From Paramuribaculum sp. (GTDB lineage: Bacteria > Bacteroidota > Bacteroidia > Bacteroidales > Muribaculaceae): DNA of 8,730 nucleotides. The notes below the pieces were generated by a model, which was not told where the DNA came from, did not search any database, and was given only the letters and a program-made list of their open reading frames with translations. This document shows positions 7,901 to 8,730 of this stretch, piece after piece. Positions within the stretch are counted from its first letter, which is position 1; the number at the start of each line of letters is the position of its first letter. The position numbers were made by a program, and so were the translations under genes. Location: positions 1-8,730 of the forward strand of contig JAIDXA010000160.1 in NCBI GenBank assembly GCA_029058705.1, given 5' to 3'.

Positions 7901-8446
7901 GATGAGGATCAGATATTTGTCGCTGTGTGGCCGGTCGGCGCGGTTTTCCCATTTAAGGATCAGCCAGAAAACAAGAGCTGTGCAGAACGATGAGAATGCG
8001 TAGACCTCACCCTCGACGGCGGAGAACCAGAATGTGTCGCTCCAGGCATACATCATTGCGCCGCAGAACCCAGATCCGAAAATTACGAGCATTTTCAGTG
8101 GAGAGACTTCCGTCGCGTCGTCTTTGACAGTCAGTTTCTTGACAAGGTGTGTGATTGTCCAGAACAGCAGCAGTATGGTCGCCGCGCTCAACAGGCCGGA
8201 CATCAGGTTGACCATGAAAGCGACTTTGGTCACGTCGCCAAAGGCGAAATTGGTGAAGAACCGCGCGGCAAGCATGAATATCGGGTTGCCCGGTGGATGT
8301 CCGATTTCCAGTTTGTAACCTTGAAGAATGAATTCAGGACAGTCCCAGAAGCTTGCCGTAGGCTCGAGTGTGAGCAGGTAGGTTACGGCTGCAATCAGAA
8401 AACAGAGCCATCCTAATGAATTGTTGAGGATGTTGTAACGTCTCAT
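4961..8446 (-). CDS. DUF2723 multi-spanning membrane protein, candidate GT-C glycosyltransferase (TMEM260-like)
   Basis: Numbered from ATG 8446-8444, the protein has 1161 residues. A longer reading from TTG at 8518 exists, but that codon lies inside the predicted -7 box, and the usual family N-terminus (short basic stretch, then LNNSLGWLCF) begins at 8446. The family hallmark PTASFWDCPEF (29-39) followed by GHPPGNP (49-55) forms the first outer loop; Asp35 and Glu38 sit where GT-C enzymes carry their acidic catalytic motif. About ten or eleven hydrophobic segments run to residue 360. Then come a soluble loop (about 361-572, with WNFAGRQNDIQG at 523-534), about four more membrane segments to 702, and a C-terminal periplasmic part of about 460 residues opening with YGDNDTFPLWY (737-747). 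Human TMEM260, a protein O-mannosyltransferase, carries the same domain, so a role in protein O-glycosylation is a reasonable inference; donor and targets are unknown. It is the first gene of the operon with the deacetylase and queG. Confidence 0.9.
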   Translation of the reverse strand: MRRYNILNNSLGWLCFLIAAVTYLLTLEPTASFWDCPEFILQGYKLEIGHPPGNPIFMLAARFFTNFAFGDVTKVAFMVNLMSGLLSAATILLLFWTITHLVKKLTVKDDATEVSPLKMLVIFGSGFCGAMMYAWSDTFWFSAVEGEVYAFSSFCTALVFWLILKWENRADRPHSDKYLILIAYIIGISIAVHLLNLLCIPAIVLVVYYKKWAAPTGKGSLIALLVSFVIVGLILYGLVPGFIKMAQRFELIFVNGLGLSFNMGTLIYSFVLVASFCWTILELYRQRNPLMIKVSFLISTFLSGVFWIGHGTWPLFILTAALAIYLFRSRQLPVRILNIAAISILVIFVGYSSYALLLIRSSAHTPMNQNAPDNVFALSNYLNREQYGDRPLIYGETMESQPVRDETGSPIVKNGEKQYAKKVKTSESDKDEYFMYGEHKEYVMTPELNALFPRIYSGEADHRRAYSEWIGGLKGTTVNGTTYMDSNGNSLETQPKIKPTFGEHFRYFMNYQLNHMYWRYFMWNFAGRQNDIQGNGEVNHGNWISGIPFIDNPRLGDQSLLPYDDGEGNAGHNVFFLLPLIMGMIGLGWQAFTSKRGIEQFWVVFFLFFMTGIAIVIYLNQTPGQPRERDYAFAGSFYAYAIWVGMGVAGLWRLITGLLHNKKNETDTPVDEPAKNSPLARKSMIAAIVAAIVGVIVPLQVVSQTWDDHDRSGRYAARDFGMNYLNSLDKNAIIFTYGDNDTFPLWYAQEVEGVRTDVKVVNLSYLTTDWYINQIRRPSYDAPGIDLQAQPSDYAYGDLGFAYVVPQLSSSDTVPALQAVKEIYEPEARENDYGIPIIRHPKMFIPVDLRQMVKDGHLSENDLKNPLYFAMDAIPMDFSTTNGLYLNNIMALDMLSLSAANGWNRPVYIAMTVPERSYMGLTPFMRNTGLAYEITPLLYRGHDMGVNTDKMYENVTKRFQWGGLDKVTEPGQVYLDETVRRMVTTNRSAMLDLSIALVTAAEFADSIAGGDAAAAEAFRKDRYTKARNVLNLMREKLPTAAMPYATQIGAQVGDVYNAIGKATGNDADRQIAREILRGEIDRYTTNVLYYQSLSPSKYSSLQNTDHYIDMIYYLDLIDAYRDAGGDTDKLMTELAAKGVNLKRQIDYRERQAAAARSQQES

Positions 8447-8492
8447 GCGCAGAATAGAGTGCAGGTAGTTTCGATTGATTACGTTTGAATTA

Positions 8493-8506
8493 TGCCTTGT
8501 AAGGCA
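8493..8506. promoter_or_regulatory. Inverted repeat in the predicted 5' leader of the DUF2723 gene
   Basis: TGCCTT-GT-AAGGCA is a 6+6 bp inverted repeat with a two-base spacer. It sits about 10 bases after the predicted -7 box, at or just past the expected transcription start, and about 47 bases before the ATG at 8446. The tight spacer is unfavourable for an RNA hairpin and suits a dimeric repressor site better. No regulator can be named. Confidence 0.35.
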
Positions 8507-8515
8507 ATTAGTGCG

Positions 8516-8523
8516 CAAAGATA
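8516..8523 (-). promoter_or_regulatory. Candidate -7 box of the DUF2723-deacetylase-queG operon
   Basis: The minus strand reads TATCTTTG, a full match to the Bacteroides -7 consensus TAnnTTTG, about 70 bases before the ATG at 8446. The -33 region 19-21 bases upstream has no TTTG, so that element is weak. It lies within an intergenic stretch of about 200 bp that has no other gene, and no other promoter is seen inside the operon, where gaps are nil. Confidence 0.5.
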
Positions 8524-8586
8524 GTGTTTTTTGAGTTTATAACAGCTATCGCCGGCTTTAATTATTCGTAATCATGCGAATTCTGC

Positions 8587-8602
8587 AAGTTTTTCAAAAC
8601 TT
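8587..8602. repeat. Short palindrome between the operon promoter and the IS end
   Basis: AAGTTTT-TC-AAAACTT is a perfect 7-bp inverted repeat with a two-base spacer, about 64 bases upstream of the predicted -7 box. It could be an operator or the remains of a terminator from a gene beyond the IS. Its A+T-rich arms make chance fairly likely. Confidence 0.25.
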
Positions 8603-8658
8603 CTTTCATTCCTGTTGATGATGTGGCAGGATAAAAAATACGCCCGGACTAACTGAAC

Positions 8659-8696
8659 TGCACCCCAAAAGTTAGACACAAAACTTTTGGGGTGCA
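8659..8696 (+). repeat. 15-bp stem-loop before the transposase start
   Basis: TGCACCCCAAAAGTT (8659-8673) is perfectly complementary to AACTTTTGGGGTGCA (8682-8696), with an 8-base loop. The 5' arm is part of the IS terminus and the 3' arm ends two bases before ATG 8699. In an RNA that reads in from outside, the stem would cover the ribosome-binding zone, a known way for insertion sequences to block transposase translation from host transcripts. Transcripts starting inside the element would lack the 5' arm. Confidence 0.75.
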
Positions 8697-8698
8697 TT

Positions 8699-8730
8699 AT
8701 GTATAGACGCCACAATTTTGAAGAAAGACT
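8699..8730 (+). CDS. Start of IS3-family-like transposase OrfA (partial)
   Basis: ATG 8699 opens a frame of ten complete codons, MYRRHNFEER, before the window ends. OrfA proteins of the IS150 group often begin with a short basic stretch and an aromatic residue before a helix-turn-helix, which is compatible. The call rests on the position just inside an IS-like end rather than on the ten residues themselves. Confidence 0.5.
   Translation, partial: MYRRHNFEER

Larger units (their letters stand above)
8654..8730 (+). mobile_element. Left end of an IS3-family-like insertion sequence, cut by the window edge
   Basis: The terminus beginning TGAACTGCACCCCAAAAG (8654) has the TG-start and CACCCCAAAAGT-type inverted end common to IS150-group IS3 elements in Bacteroidetes. 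A 15-bp perfect stem follows, then the first codons of an ORF about 45 bases from the tip, the usual IS3 layout. The rest of the element is outside the window, so the other inverted repeat and the target duplication cannot be seen. It points away from the DUF2723 operon and lies about 130 bp upstream of its predicted -7 box, so that promoter looks undamaged. Confidence 0.7.

Noticed and set aside
7152..7952. A 266-residue minus-strand frame inside the DUF2723 gene
   Set aside because: It is in another frame of the same strand and rich in Arg, Pro and His, as expected for an out-of-frame reading; the DUF2723 reading is strongly family-like throughout.
8516..8518. TTG as the start of the DUF2723 protein
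   Set aside because: It overlaps a full-consensus -7 box, and the extra 24 residues do not resemble the family N-terminus, whereas ATG 8446 gives the normal one.

Overview
The window looks like a chromosomal segment of a member of the Bacteroidales, possibly Muribaculaceae. The reasons are a large DUF2723 membrane protein of the Bacteroidetes type, start regions without clear Shine-Dalgarno sequences, -7 boxes of the Bacteroides form TAnnTTTG, and a lipoprotein with an acidic stretch right after the lipid cysteine. The family-level placement is a guess. All five complete genes and the large partial one at the left edge lie on the minus strand. Only the insertion-sequence end at the right edge reads on the plus strand.

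Right to left, in the direction of transcription: at 8654-8730 is the left end of an IS3-family-like element, with a 15-bp hairpin just before the first codons of its orfA. Next is a promoter region of about 200 bp, then a compact three-gene operon: a DUF2723 multi-spanning membrane protein (4961-8446, a candidate GT-C protein O-glycosyltransferase), a NodB-type polysaccharide deacetylase (4338-4958) and the epoxyqueuosine reductase QueG (3413-4366). The first two are 2 bp apart and the last two overlap by 29 bp, so translational coupling is likely. The operon links envelope glycan work with tRNA wobble-base modification. I see no shared pathway, and the link may be only co-transcription.

Left of the operon the base composition becomes clearly richer in A+T. 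A 283-bp intergenic region holds a candidate terminator, a well-formed candidate promoter and four ATGGT motifs about one helical turn apart. It is followed by two exported proteins of unknown function: a periplasmic protein with RHS/YD-like beta-hairpin repeats (2299-3129) and a small lipoprotein (1777-2268).

The left edge carries a 5'-complete, 3'-truncated gene (1-1634) for a Schlafen AlbA_2 / divergent histidine-kinase-type ATPase / winged-helix protein. Its C-terminal tail contains a nearly perfect 21-bp tandem repeat encoding NVDSLAT.

I find no rRNA, tRNA or CRISPR array, and nothing that amounts to a clearly new multi-gene system. The points most worth a second look are the NVDSLAT repeat, the corrected start of the DUF2723 gene, the possible O-mannosyltransferase role of that gene, and the phased ATGGT motifs.
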